From: Limnohabitans sp. DM1
GTDB lineage: Bacteria; Pseudomonadota; Gammaproteobacteria; Burkholderiales; Burkholderiaceae_C
Assembly (NCBI RefSeq): GCF_001269385.1
Contig: NZ_CXOO01000004.1
Coordinates: 1-64,000, forward strand
Direction of reading: 5' to 3'
Length of the DNA: 64,000 nt
Shown: positions 33,130 to 40,928 of the stretch, piece after piece
Layout of the letters: every line of letters starts with the position of its first letter
Numbering within the stretch: position 1 is the first letter of the stretch
Notes under the pieces: generated by a model
Database searches by the model: none
Told to the model about the DNA's origin: nothing
The model's input: the letters and a program-made list of their open reading frames with translations, nothing else
Position numbers and translations under genes: made by a program

Positions 33130-36052
33130 ACCGTTCTCCAGGTGTCGAGTAGTTGGGAGTAAAAGCCATGTCTTTTGAGGCATCGGGTGAAACATCAACG
33201 GCCGCAGGAATGAACTGCGCCTTCAAAGGTTCAGCATTCCGAGTGTGCGTTGCAGCGGTCGCTCCGCTGTCTGGGCTCTGCGCCAGGTAGCCAGTGGCTG
33301 AGCCTGCAACGCCATGAGGAAGCAAAGGAGCCGATTTGCCCGAAGGCAGTTTGAACAGGAATGTCTCGTCGTGAGCATCCACATGGGGCAGACCATTCAC
33401 ATTCACGCCCACGCTCTTTGCACCCAGCATGCTGTGGTTGGCCGCATGCGCCACCCAGCTGCCGCTGGTGCCTTCTTCGATGCCGCTGGCGCTCCAGCGG
33501 CGGTAGCTGCCGCCGCCGTTCATCAACACTTCTTCTTTGGCGGTGATCTCAATGCGGTTGGCCGTATGGGCGATGTCCAGCTTGGCCAGCAAATGGATGT
33601 TTTGGCTGAGTGATTTGATTTCTACATCGGCCCCAGCGGCGATGAGTTTCATGCCCGCTTTGTAGGCAAACAGCCGGATCGCTTCTTTGGCGCTGACGAG
33701 CAGGCTTTTGCCCGCGCTCACGCTGGTGTGCCCGCCGCTGGTGATGGCGTGGTGCTGGCCGCTGTGCTGGTGGGTGCTCTGGGGTGTGGTGCTCTCGATG
33801 CCCGCTGGGCTGGACAGGATCAGGTGGGGCTCTTGCAGTTCGGGAAATTTCGCTTGGCCTTCACCTGTGTTGGTGCTTGTGCCTGTGCTTTTTCCGCCCC
33901 CTGCAATGGCCTTGTTCTGGTCTGCAATAGCTTGGGCTACGTCGCCTTGGTCGCTGGCTTCCTGCGCTTGGTGTTGCAGCGCCAAGTCGCCCAGACTGTC
34001 GTGCTGGCTTTGCCCTTGCGTCAAGCGGGCTGCGGTCTCGCTCAGGTCGGTGATGTGCCCGCTGGCGTTGGGCCGGCCTTCGGTGCTGATTAGCAAGCCG
34101 TCTTTGGCTCTAATTGCGCCGTGTCCGTCGGTTCTGAGTTCGAAGCCTTCGCCACGGTGGTCTTTGCGGCCAGCGTTGTCTTCGATGCGCGTGATGTGCC
34201 CCAAGCTCAGCTGGCTGTGCTGGTGGTCGCTTTTGATTTGCGCCTGAATCTTTTGTTCGGTGTCGTCCAGCACCAAGTGGTTGGACCTGCCCGCTGCGCT
34301 GTTGCCTCCGCCGGGCTTGAGCTCTCGGCTTCTGAAGCCGCTTAAGGCTTGCTGCGCGGGCAAGGCCCAGGGCGGCGTGTTCATCTGGTTGTAAACCCGG
34401 CCGGTGCAAATCGGCTGGTCTGGGTCGCCCCCCAGAAAGACCACGATCACCTCTTGCCCGATACGCGGCACGTGCATGGCACCCAACTGGTTGCCCGCCC
34501 AAGCCGCTGACACGCGCACCCAGCAGCTGCTGTTGTGGTTCTTGGCGCCATAGCGGTCCCAGGGGAACTGCACTTTGATGCGCCCTAAAGGATCGGTGTA
34601 GATGTCGCTTTGGGCGGTGTCGGCCTCTGGCCCGCAGACCAGAGCGGTCTCGGGGCCGTGGGTGTGGGGTTTGGGCTGTATGCCTTCGGGGCGCAGCAGT
34701 TCGGTGGTGGGCTGCACTTCAAAGCGCACGTCGATGCGCCATTGGCCGGACAGGCGTTGGGCGTCGGAGAGTGCCGTGGGGAGGGCTTGCGGAATCGAAT
34801 GGCGGTCTGTGATGGGCCGAGCCGTGTCTTCGCTGACGTTTTCGATGACGGTGTAGGTGGACAGGGTGAGGTATTCGATGTTGGCCGCGTCTTGCGGGTG
34901 TTTGTGCAGGGCAAAGGTGTGGCCCGTGACGATGCCGCGCACATGGCCTGCGCCGCTGGCGCGCTGGCCTGCCTGGCGCAGCGCTTGCATGCGCAGGCGC
35001 GCCAAGTGCTGGCCTTGGGGCTCGGTCTGGTTGGCTTGGGCAGTGTCAGCGCCTTTGTTTTCTTGGGCGTAGTCGCTGCCGGGCAGGCTGCCGCTGGCGG
35101 TGCTGCCGATGCCGCTCTCATTCCCAGGTGCTTGGCCTGTGCGCACTTTGCCCCCGCGCCACAAGTACACCTCTTGGTTGGCCTGGCCAGTAGCGCGGGG
35201 CTGGGCTTGGCTTGCACCCAGGGCCACTTTGGGGCGGGTGTAGTCGTATTCGCGGCTGGCGTATTGACCTGCTGTGAGCCGATCGGTGGGTGTGAAGGCG
35301 TGGATGTATTCCTCGTCCACCTTGTGGCCCGGTGGGTAATAAGCAATGCGGTGGTAGGCGCTGTCGCGCTGGTCCTTTTGCAGGGGGCTGAAGGCGCCGT
35401 TGTGGTCGCTCAAGATCAGGCGGTGCACACCGCCCGAGTGCTCAAAGTGGTAGTTGATGCCCCACTCTTGCATGAGGCGGGTGATGAATTCAAAGTCGGT
35501 TTCGTTGTACTGCGCGCAGTAGTCACGCGTCGGATACGTCTCGATCAGACGCACTTCGGTGGCAAAGGCGTAGTCAGAGAGGACTGCGCGGATGACGTCA
35601 ACCGGGGTTTGGTCCTGAAAGACTTTGCAGTCACTGGTCAGCGTGGCCAGGTGCAGCCAGGGGCGCAGGGTGAGCGCGTACAGGGCGTGGCGGCTGTCGG
35701 TGCCCAAGTGCCGGGCGGCGGTGATGAGGCCAGACAGTTCGCGAACGCCTGCGCCTTGGTTGGCTGCGCCCAAGTTGCCCGCCAGACCGGCCACAAAGCT
35801 GCCGTGGCCGTCCAGAGCGATGGCACAAGTGAGCTCGCGCCCAACCATGTCGTGCAGGGGGAAGTTGCTGGCGTCGTTGGCGGCAAACTGCAAGGCGTCT
35901 GGGCTTTGCAGGATGAGGGTGTACTCAAAGAGGGTGTTGACGGCCTCATGGCCCGAGAGCTTCAGGGGAACCAAGGCGGCAGCGCCTGCCACTTGGGGGA
36001 TGGCGGGGCTTGTGACGGTGAGGACTCGGGGGGATGGCAATAAGGACGTCAT
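33119..36052 (-). CDS. vgrG: T6SS spike protein VgrG (copy 3)
   Basis: The product is 977 residues, the longest of the three. The body is nearly identical to VgrG1 and VgrG2. In the gp5-like motif it reads EVIVVFLGGDP where the other two have EVIVDFLGGDP, a single-base change of a normally acidic residue. The C-terminal extension contains DAHDETFLFKLPSGKSAPLL, a relative of the FDEQ...PTGK tail in VgrG1; both precede a DUF2515-like cargo gene. It begins 30 bases after the PAAR gene, and its end overlaps the effector start by 11 bases. Confidence 0.93.
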   Translation of the reverse strand: MTSLLPSPRVLTVTSPAIPQVAGAAALVPLKLSGHEAVNTLFEYTLILQSPDALQFAANDASNFPLHDMVGRELTCAIALDGHGSFVAGLAGNLGAANQGAGVRELSGLITAARHLGTDSRHALYALTLRPWLHLATLTSDCKVFQDQTPVDVIRAVLSDYAFATEVRLIETYPTRDYCAQYNETDFEFITRLMQEWGINYHFEHSGGVHRLILSDHNGAFSPLQKDQRDSAYHRIAYYPPGHKVDEEYIHAFTPTDRLTAGQYASREYDYTRPKVALGASQAQPRATGQANQEVYLWRGGKVRTGQAPGNESGIGSTASGSLPGSDYAQENKGADTAQANQTEPQGQHLARLRMQALRQAGQRASGAGHVRGIVTGHTFALHKHPQDAANIEYLTLSTYTVIENVSEDTARPITDRHSIPQALPTALSDAQRLSGQWRIDVRFEVQPTTELLRPEGIQPKPHTHGPETALVCGPEADTAQSDIYTDPLGRIKVQFPWDRYGAKNHNSSCWVRVSAAWAGNQLGAMHVPRIGQEVIVVFLGGDPDQPICTGRVYNQMNTPPWALPAQQALSGFRSRELKPGGGNSAAGRSNHLVLDDTEQKIQAQIKSDHQHSQLSLGHITRIEDNAGRKDHRGEGFELRTDGHGAIRAKDGLLISTEGRPNASGHITDLSETAARLTQGQSQHDSLGDLALQHQAQEASDQGDVAQAIADQNKAIAGGGKSTGTSTNTGEGQAKFPELQEPHLILSSPAGIESTTPQSTHQHSGQHHAITSGGHTSVSAGKSLLVSAKEAIRLFAYKAGMKLIAAGADVEIKSLSQNIHLLAKLDIAHTANRIEITAKEEVLMNGGGSYRRWSASGIEEGTSGSWVAHAANHSMLGAKSVGVNVNGLPHVDAHDETFLFKLPSGKSAPLLPHGVAGSATGYLAQSPDSGATAATHTRNAEPLKAQFIPAAVDVSPDASKDMAFTPNYSTPGERYGA

Positions 36053-36082
36053 TTGTTTCTTTGGATCAACAAGATGTCAATG

Positions 36083-36346
36083 TCAGCCGTGCTCGGCAGC
36101 GCTGGTGCCCAACAATGTGCAACCACATGCCGTTTTGTGCCCTTCCAATGCCACCGGGATGCCGTTGATGAGCATGCTGGGTTCGCCTTCGACAATGGCG
36201 TTAACGCCGTGCCCTTTTTTGGGGCAGTCGACTTGATCACCCAGGCGTGCGATGGCTTTGCCGTTGATCTGTTGTGTGGGCGAGCCGCTGATGACCCGTC
36301 CGCCGTGATCGGTCGGGTCGCCGACAACGATGATTTTTCTGCCCAT
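36083..36346 (-). CDS. PAAR-domain spike-tip protein
   Basis: The product is 87 residues from MGRKIIVVGDPTDHGGRV. The ATG shares a base with the tssK stop (TGATG). It is a bare PAAR domain with INGKAIARLGDQVDCPKKGH and IPVALEGHKTACGCTLLG, including the His and Cys residues that bind zinc at the tip. It sharpens the VgrG trimer. There is no toxin extension, so it serves as a general tip, perhaps for all three VgrGs, since no other PAAR gene is in the window. Confidence 0.93.
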   Translation of the reverse strand: MGRKIIVVGDPTDHGGRVISGSPTQQINGKAIARLGDQVDCPKKGHGVNAIVEGEPSMLINGIPVALEGHKTACGCTLLGTSAAEHG

Positions 36347-37689
36347 CAGCGCACACCCCACAGTTCCATTTGCAAACCGGCAAAGCTTTTGGCGATGTGC
36401 AGCCCTATGCCGCCGTGGCTTTGCATGTGTTCCCAGTGCGGGCCGCTGGCTTCGAGCTGGAAGTAGACGTAGCCGGCGTTGAAGGGAATTTGCCGAGGTG
36501 GCACCGGCAGCGAACGCAGCCCGATGCCGGGCAGGTGCAAGCGCACCAGTTCAGGCAAGCGGTCGGACGGTGCCACTTTGCCGTGTGCAGCGAATTGCAG
36601 TGCAAGTTGGTCTGTTGGGACGTTGGCAGCAACAGCCAGAACGATGTGGCTGAAGCCCCGGATCTCTGCAGGATCAAGACTGGCAAGGTACATGCCGTGT
36701 TGCTTGGCCTCGAGTGGAATGGACTGCGCGCTGCGAACGAGTACGTTGTTGAGCAGTTCTCGGGTGTCTTCAACCAGTGGTTTGAAGGTGTTGTAAGGGT
36801 CCAGATGCTGGTAGGCGGGCACGGGGTTAGGCCTGCGCGTTTGCACACGGATAAAGGTGGACAGTTCCCCGGCCATGCTGCGCAGCAGTGTGTAGGCGTG
36901 TTCAGGCGGTGTTTCCTTCACACGCAGCATGTGATCAAGCAGGGGTTCGAAGCGGTTGAGTATTTGCAGCAGCAAGAAGTCACTGACTTCGGCGGCCTGG
37001 GTGGCACCATTGCTGCCACTACCGCTGAGCCGTTCGGCCAATTGCTCTGCCCGTTGCCGGGTCGTGCCATGTAATTGCGATATCCATTGGTTGAGCAACT
37101 CACTGGCACCATAGCGGTTGACCGGTGGGATGATGGCGGATTCGAGCTCCACGCTGCCATCGGATCGCAAAGCGGTGATCTTGGCGATGGGCAGCCCCAT
37201 CCATGCACCGGTGAGCTCTTTTTCAGGCACAAGCGCCATGCGCAAGTGACTCAGCTGAACGCTCTTGGGGCCTTGCCCGATGGAATTGGAGTCGGTCAAT
37301 TCGGTGTCGAAGACGCTGTACCTTGCACTGCTGCCGGGTGCATTTTCGAAAGTTGTCTCTTCGCTGTTGGGCACCCGAATGGCCAATGCCAAATGGATGG
37401 TTTGCCCAAGGTGTTCTGGTTTGAGGGTCAGCGGTGCGGGTGGCGGTGTCTGCCCTGGAATGTCGAACGGCGTGCCATCGGCACAAACGCCTGAAGCTTG
37501 TGCAACGACAAGCTTGCCCAGCGTCAGGGATTCCGGATCAATCCGCAGATCGCTGAAGCCCCAAAAAAAGGGGGACAAGGGCAGGCTGCGCTTGTGCGCA
37601 AAGGTTTCCAGATAACGTTCTTGTTGCTGAAAAAGTTGCGGGCGAAGAAAAAGTCCTTCGCTCCAGGTGACTTTGTTGGTCCAGGTCAT
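36346..37689 (-). CDS. tssK: T6SS baseplate protein TssK
   Basis: The product is 447 residues, the usual length. The start MTWTNKVTWSEGLFLRPQLF and the following FQQQERYLE are TssK hallmarks; the C-terminal third has YVYFQLEASGPHWEHM. TssK trimers link the baseplate wedge to TssL and TssM in the inner membrane. It lies 15 bases after tssJ and overlaps the PAAR gene by one base. Confidence 0.95.
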   Translation of the reverse strand: MTWTNKVTWSEGLFLRPQLFQQQERYLETFAHKRSLPLSPFFWGFSDLRIDPESLTLGKLVVAQASGVCADGTPFDIPGQTPPPAPLTLKPEHLGQTIHLALAIRVPNSEETTFENAPGSSARYSVFDTELTDSNSIGQGPKSVQLSHLRMALVPEKELTGAWMGLPIAKITALRSDGSVELESAIIPPVNRYGASELLNQWISQLHGTTRQRAEQLAERLSGSGSNGATQAAEVSDFLLLQILNRFEPLLDHMLRVKETPPEHAYTLLRSMAGELSTFIRVQTRRPNPVPAYQHLDPYNTFKPLVEDTRELLNNVLVRSAQSIPLEAKQHGMYLASLDPAEIRGFSHIVLAVAANVPTDQLALQFAAHGKVAPSDRLPELVRLHLPGIGLRSLPVPPRQIPFNAGYVYFQLEASGPHWEHMQSHGGIGLHIAKSFAGLQMELWGVR

Positions 37690-37704
37690 GGTGTTTAACG
37701 GCGT

Positions 37705-38220
37705 TCAGGGAGCGGGGATCAGCACGATGCCTTGCGGTTGGAGCTGGATGGTCATGTTGAGTTTGTTGCTGGGCAACACTGCGCGATACCAGGCTGCGGT
37801 GGGCGCCTCCTTGAGCGGGTGGATGACGCGCCAGGTGGTGTTGACCAGGTCGCGGTAGCCCGCCAGGATGCCCAATGCAGTGGTTTGGTTGTGACTGTTG
37901 CGCTCAATTTTTCGAGTCTCACCCGGACGAAGAATGAATTCGTCTTTGGCCAGCATGTCTGCGCCCAAAATGCTTTTGTCCGTGCTGTTCAGGCCAAAGT
38001 AGTCAGCCTCGCCAAAGGTGTTGCTGTCTTTGAGTTCATACAGTCGCACCTTGATCGGCGAAGGGCGACCACTGTCATCGGGATTGGTGGTGGCTGGCGC
38101 TTCAATTTTGAGCAGCAGTTTGGTGGGCTCCTTGGTCTCTTGTGCCACAGCCATGCCGCAGCCAATAGACAGAAAAAGCCACACCAGATGCCGTATAGCA
38201 AATGACTTGGAATAGCGCAT
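37705..38220 (-). CDS. tssJ: T6SS outer-membrane protein TssJ
   Basis: The product is 171 residues. The mature domain shows the TssJ transthyretin-like fold: PIKVRLYELKDSNTFGEADYF, then LGADMLAKDEFILRPGETRK and LGILAGYRDL. TssJ is normally a lipoprotein that anchors TssM to the outer membrane. Here the signal region ends LFLSIGCGMAVAQ. Cys21 has Gly and Ile before it but Ser at -3, a weak lipobox, while AVA before Gln could be an ordinary cleavage site. Both readings are possible. It lies between hcp and tssK. Confidence 0.88.
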   Translation of the reverse strand: MRYSKSFAIRHLVWLFLSIGCGMAVAQETKEPTKLLLKIEAPATTNPDDSGRPSPIKVRLYELKDSNTFGEADYFGLNSTDKSILGADMLAKDEFILRPGETRKIERNSHNQTTALGILAGYRDLVNTTWRVIHPLKEAPTAAWYRAVLPSNKLNMTIQLQPQGIVLIPAP

Positions 38221-38250
38221 GGGACTCGCAGGAACACGTTAAAACGATGC

Positions 38251-38276
38251 AGCCTGCTGGAGCGAACCGGCAGGCT
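38251..38276. other. hairpin between hcp and tssJ
   Basis: AGCCTGC (38251-38257) pairs with GCAGGCT (38270-38276), with some further pairing inside. It lies downstream of the stronger hcp terminator hairpin on the minus strand and just ahead of tssJ. It may add to processing or stability of the hcp message. Confidence 0.4.
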
Positions 38277-38288
38277 ATGCAAAAGATT

Positions 38289-38306
38289 CCCCGTCTTTTG
38301 ACGGGG
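38289..38306 (-). terminator. hairpin after hcp, probable partial terminator
   Basis: A seven-pair perfect stem (CCCCGTC/GACGGGG) with a four-base loop starts 6 bases after the hcp stop. On the transcribed minus strand it is followed by AATCTTTT, a weak U-run. A partial terminator here would let hcp, whose product is needed in large amounts, be expressed above tssJ and later genes. Confidence 0.65.
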
Positions 38307-38312
38307 ACTTCA

Positions 38313-38795
38313 TCAAGCTTCTTTGTTCAACTTGATGTCGTAGCCGGCAGTCACAGCGCCGCCTGAGCCGCCTTGCTGGTTTTGCACGGTGTATTCCTGT
38401 TTGACCTTGGCAAAGGACAGGCTGATTTTTTCCTTGATGCGCTCTTCGCTGCTAGAGCCTGCAGGTTGCACGTTGGTGATGACGACATCCGTCATGGTGA
38501 TCTTGAGGTACTCCAATGGACTACCACCCGCTTTGCGAACAACCAGCTTGGCTTCGGGGATGTGCTTGCCTGTGAGACAGAATTTCATCAGGTTTGGGCT
38601 GGAACGATCGACGTAATGCACAAAATTCAGGTCCTTGACGGTGGCTTTGCCGGAGCCGCCACCAGAGCCCATGTGCATGTTGGAGTCCTGGAAAATTTGC
38701 CAGTCCCAGTTCAGGACTTCGATTTCGTTTTTGTGCGCAGAGTCCATGCTCTCGCCGTCAATGCCGTTGATTTTCAGAAAAATGTCTTGTGCCAT
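38313..38795 (-). CDS. hcp: T6SS tube protein Hcp (TssD)
   Basis: The product is 160 residues. MAQDIFLKINGIDGESMD at the start, EVLNWDWQIFQ, and SLSFAKVKQEYTVQ near the end are standard Hcp. Hexamers stack into the expelled tube. There is no effector extension. It lies after tssC, with its own gap of about 50 bases and ribosome site, and before a hairpin that could end part of the transcripts. Confidence 0.96.
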   Translation of the reverse strand: MAQDIFLKINGIDGESMDSAHKNEIEVLNWDWQIFQDSNMHMGSGGGSGKATVKDLNFVHYVDRSSPNLMKFCLTGKHIPEAKLVVRKAGGSPLEYLKITMTDVVITNVQPAGSSSEERIKEKISLSFAKVKQEYTVQNQQGGSGGAVTAGYDIKLNKEA

Positions 38796-38844
38796 GTTGG
38801 GCTCCTTGATGTGTGTGACAGACTTGATTTATGTTTTTTTGAGA

Positions 38845-40335
38845 TCAGGCTGCGGCCTTGACCGAGGGCAACTTGGCCACCAGGCGCAAGCTGACCGTCA
38901 AACCTTCGAGCTGGAAGTGCGGACGCAAGAAAAACTTGGCGCCGTAATAGCCGGGATTGCCTTCAATTTCTTCGACCACAACTTCTGCTGCAGCGAGTGG
39001 GCGTCGGGCTTTGGTTTCCTGGCTGGAGTTGGCGGGATCAGCATCCACGTAATTCATGATCCATTCGTTGAGCCAGCGCTGCATGTCTTCGCGCTCTTTG
39101 AAGGCGCCAATCTTGTCGCGCACGATGGACTTGAGGTAATGGGCAAAGCGTGTGCTGGCAAACAGGTAGGGCAAGCGCGCAGACAAGTTGGCATTGGCTG
39201 TTGCATCCGGGTCCATGTATTCCTGTGGCTTTTGCAAGGACTGCGCACCGATGAAGGTGGCATGGTCTGTGCCTTTACGGTGCACCAGTGGAACAAAACC
39301 CGCTTTGGCCAATTCGGCTTCACGCCGATCAGAAATCGCGATTTCGGTGGGGCACTTCATGTCGAAGCCGCCGTCATCGGTGGGGAAGGTGTGGCATGGC
39401 AGGTTTTCAACCGTGCCGCCAGACTCCACACCGCGGATCATGGTGCACCAACCGTAGAGCTTGAAGCTGCGGTTGATGTTGACCGCCATAGCGTAGGCCG
39501 CGTTGTTCCAGACGTAGTTTCTGTGGTCAGCGCCCTGGGTGTCTTCCTCAAAGTTGAACTCGTCAACCGGATTGGTTTTGGCGCCGTAGGGCAAGCGTGC
39601 CAAAAAGCGGGGCATGGCCAGCCCAATGTAGCGTGCGTCTTCGGTTTCACGCAGGGAGTTCCAGGCCGCATGCTCCAGGTTGCCCGTGATTTTGGCCAAA
39701 TCACGTGGATTGGCGAGCTCTTGCCACGAATCCATTTGCAAGTTGGATGGGGCAGCACCAGCAATGAATGGGGCATGTGATGCGGCGGCGATTTTGGCCA
39801 TTGCACCGAGCAACTCAACGTCTGGCGGTGTGTGGTCAAAATAGTAGTCAGCCACCAGGCAGCCGTAGGGCTCTCCGCCCAGTTGGCCGTATTCCTCTTC
39901 ATACAGTCGCTTGAAGAGTGGGCTTTGATCCCAAGCCACACCTTTGTAGCGTCGCATGTTGCGACGAAGCTCTGTTTTGCTGATGTCCATGAAACGGATT
40001 TTGAGCATTTCGTCTGTTTCGGTATTGGAGACGAGATGGTCCAGTCCACGCCATGCGGATTCCAGACTTTGGAAATCTTCATGGTGCAAGATGAGGTTGA
40101 TTTGGCCGCTGAGTTTGCGGTCAATTTCAGCAATGATGGCTTCGATGCTGGCGTAGGCATCGTCACTCATCGTGACCGTGTTGCTCAAAGCTTGTTCAGC
40201 CAGCGTACGGACCGCTGCTTCAACAGCTTCACGTTGTTCGTCACCTTTTGGCTTGAACTCCTTGTCCAGCAATTGCGAAAAAACACTGGGGTCAGCGTAT
40301 TGGGTTGGGGCTTTTTCAGCCGATGTTTTGGCCAT
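38845..40335 (-). CDS. tssC: T6SS contractile sheath large subunit TssC
   Basis: The product is 496 residues, the usual size. Recognised by EAIIAEIDRKLSGQINLILH, then FQSLESAWRGLDHLV, the YGCLVADYYFDHTPPDVELL block and the C-terminal GYYGAKFFLRPHFQLEGL. With TssB it forms the contractile sheath around Hcp. It lies 33 bases after tssB. Confidence 0.97.
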   Translation of the reverse strand: MAKTSAEKAPTQYADPSVFSQLLDKEFKPKGDEQREAVEAAVRTLAEQALSNTVTMSDDAYASIEAIIAEIDRKLSGQINLILHHEDFQSLESAWRGLDHLVSNTETDEMLKIRFMDISKTELRRNMRRYKGVAWDQSPLFKRLYEEEYGQLGGEPYGCLVADYYFDHTPPDVELLGAMAKIAAASHAPFIAGAAPSNLQMDSWQELANPRDLAKITGNLEHAAWNSLRETEDARYIGLAMPRFLARLPYGAKTNPVDEFNFEEDTQGADHRNYVWNNAAYAMAVNINRSFKLYGWCTMIRGVESGGTVENLPCHTFPTDDGGFDMKCPTEIAISDRREAELAKAGFVPLVHRKGTDHATFIGAQSLQKPQEYMDPDATANANLSARLPYLFASTRFAHYLKSIVRDKIGAFKEREDMQRWLNEWIMNYVDADPANSSQETKARRPLAAAEVVVEEIEGNPGYYGAKFFLRPHFQLEGLTVSLRLVAKLPSVKAAA

Positions 40336-40368
40336 GATTTTTTCCTGTGAAGTGTTTGTTTTTTGAAA

Positions 40369-40881
40369 TCAGGCGTTGGGCACTGCCTCTTTGGGCGCTG
40401 CGGCCAGGGTTTTCATCAGTCCTTGATCGGACAGCAGTTTGCGTACCAAGTCCTCTGCCCCGGACTTGCCATCCATGTATGTCTGCAAGTTGGCCAGTTG
40501 TGTGCGGGCATCGAGCAGTTGTTTGAGTGCATCGACCTTGGTGGCAACGGCTGCAGGAGAAAAGTCATCCATGCTTTCGAAGGTGATGTCGACCATCACA
40601 TGTCCTTCACCCGTCAAAGTGTTGGGTACGCTGAATGCCACGCGTGGCGCGATGGCTTTCATTCTTTCGTCGAAGTTATCGATATCGATTTCGAGAAATT
40701 TGCGTTCCGTGACGTCTGGCAACGCCTCTACGGGTTTGCCGGAAAGATCGGCTAGAACGCCCATGACGAAAGGCAATTCAATTTTTTTCTCACTGCCGTA
40801 GATTTCAACGTCGTACTCAATTTGCACTCTTGGCGCACGGTTTCGTGCGATGAATTTTTGACTGCTGTTGTTTGCACTCAT
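40369..40881 (-). CDS. tssB: T6SS contractile sheath small subunit TssB
   Basis: The product is 170 residues from MSANNSSQKFIARNRAPRVQ. The ATG at 40881 has a GGGAG ribosome site 6 bases upstream, so a TTG five codons earlier is rejected. Typical motifs are VQIEYDVEIYGSEKKIELP, FVMGVLADLSG and LEIDIDNFDERMKAIAPRV. It pairs with TssC in the sheath and provides the ClpV-accessible helix. Confidence 0.96.
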   Translation of the reverse strand: MSANNSSQKFIARNRAPRVQIEYDVEIYGSEKKIELPFVMGVLADLSGKPVEALPDVTERKFLEIDIDNFDERMKAIAPRVAFSVPNTLTGEGHVMVDITFESMDDFSPAAVATKVDALKQLLDARTQLANLQTYMDGKSGAEDLVRKLLSDQGLMKTLAAAPKEAVPNA

Positions 40882-40928
40882 GTGGACTCCCTTCAAATAA
40901 TGGCGAATGGTTGGTCTGAAACTTTGCT

